Shown here: in pieces, positions 5,902-6,256 of the stretch
How the letters are laid out: each line of letters starts with the position of its first letter
How positions within the stretch are numbered: the first letter of the stretch is position 1
Assembly (NCBI GenBank): GCA_002369155.1
Contig: DFEM01000129.1
Location: 1 to 6,256, forward strand
Direction of reading: 5' to 3'
Source of the DNA: Lachnospiraceae bacterium UBA3802
GTDB taxonomy: Bacteria > Bacillota > Clostridia > Lachnospirales > Lachnospiraceae
Length of the DNA stretch: 6,256 nt
Translations under genes and position numbers: made by a program
Notes under the pieces: model-generated
Told to the model about the DNA's origin: nothing
Seen by the model: the letters and a program-made list of their open reading frames with translations, nothing else
The model's database searches: none

Positions 5902-6255
5902 CTATACGCCTTTGAATGAATTAAACCAGGCTCTCTCTTCAAAAACTTTTTTCTTAGGTAACAGTGGGGTGCTTTCAGCCTCACCTACCGGTAATAAACA
6001 TACAACTTCATATCCCTCAGGTACCATAAGAATGTCAGCTATTTTGTCGCATATTCTATCTTCATCTGTAATATGGCCTTCATACCAGCAACTCTGATAT
6101 CCAAGTTCAACAATTGTTAATAGCATATTCTCAATTGCAGCAGAATAATCCTGCACTGCAAAGCATCTATCACGATATGCATTTATTCTTTGCGTCAAAA
6201 CTACGATTACAGAAGGTGCTGTTTCGCATATAGGAGGATTGATAACTTCATTAAT
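5902..6255 (-). CDS. Nitroreductase-family flavoprotein (N-terminus cut by window edge)
   Basis: The frame is open from the right edge to the TAG at 5902-5904, giving the last 117 residues of a protein whose family is usually about 170-220 long. Near the edge is a strand ending in APSVIVVLTQR, then the diagnostic DYSAAIENMLLTIVELGYQSCWYEG, matching the D-x-(A/S)-x-A-x-x-NMLLxAxxLGxxSxW helix of FMN-dependent nitroreductases. This is followed by a segment with PEGYEVVCLLPVGEAES, the family's C-terminal strand and its GxP/GxxxxS-type flavin and dimer contact region, and a tail KKKVFEERAWFN. Family knowledge: these homodimeric cytosolic enzymes use FMN and NAD(P)H to reduce nitro groups, quinones or flavins. 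The substrate is not readable from this piece. It lies 171 bases upstream of marR with its own end, so it is probably a separate transcript, but the shared flavin chemistry suggests a link. Confidence 0.88.
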   Translation of the reverse strand: MNEVINPPICETAPSVIVVLTQRINAYRDRCFAVQDYSAAIENMLLTIVELGYQSCWYEGHITDEDRICDKIADILMVPEGYEVVCLLPVGEAESTPLLPKKKVFEERAWFNSFKGV

Positions 6256-6256
6256 C

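Overview
The window is AT-rich with compact minus-strand genes, strong AGGA/GGAG ribosome binding sites and many flavin- and cysteine-bearing proteins. This suits an anaerobic low-GC Firmicute of the Clostridia, plausibly Lachnospiraceae; that placement is inference from composition and protein style, since no taxonomic marker gene is present. Every credible gene is on the minus strand, so transcription runs from high to low coordinates.

In transcription order: (1) the C-terminal part of a nitroreductase-family flavoprotein (5902-6255), cut by the right edge. (2) An intergenic region holding a MarR-type promoter wrapped in a large imperfect inverted repeat (5746-5804). (3) A MarR-family regulator (5251-5730). 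(4) A flavodoxin-domain protein (4724-5254) overlapping marR by 4 bases. (5) A 684-residue membrane-anchored protein (2659-4713), with an FMN_bind domain carrying a canonical covalent-flavinylation motif fused to a long outer domain that has two calcium-loop-like motifs. (6) A 310-residue soluble protein of unknown function (1670-2602). (7) A 150-base gap with a candidate promoter. (8) A membrane protein with an N-terminal zinc ribbon (482-1519). (9) A GNAT acetyltransferase cut by the left edge (2-433).

The strongest theme is a flavin-redox locus. A MarR regulator very probably controls its own operon with a cytosolic flavodoxin and an extracytosolic, probably covalently flavinylated protein; a nitroreductase lies just upstream. 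The likely picture is an inducible or redox-responsive electron-transfer module spanning the membrane. No ApbE-type flavin transferase is in the window and would have to be encoded elsewhere. The zinc-ribbon protein and acetyltransferase probably form a second transcription unit with no evident functional link to the first. No RNA genes, CRISPR arrays, insertion sequences or origins were seen.
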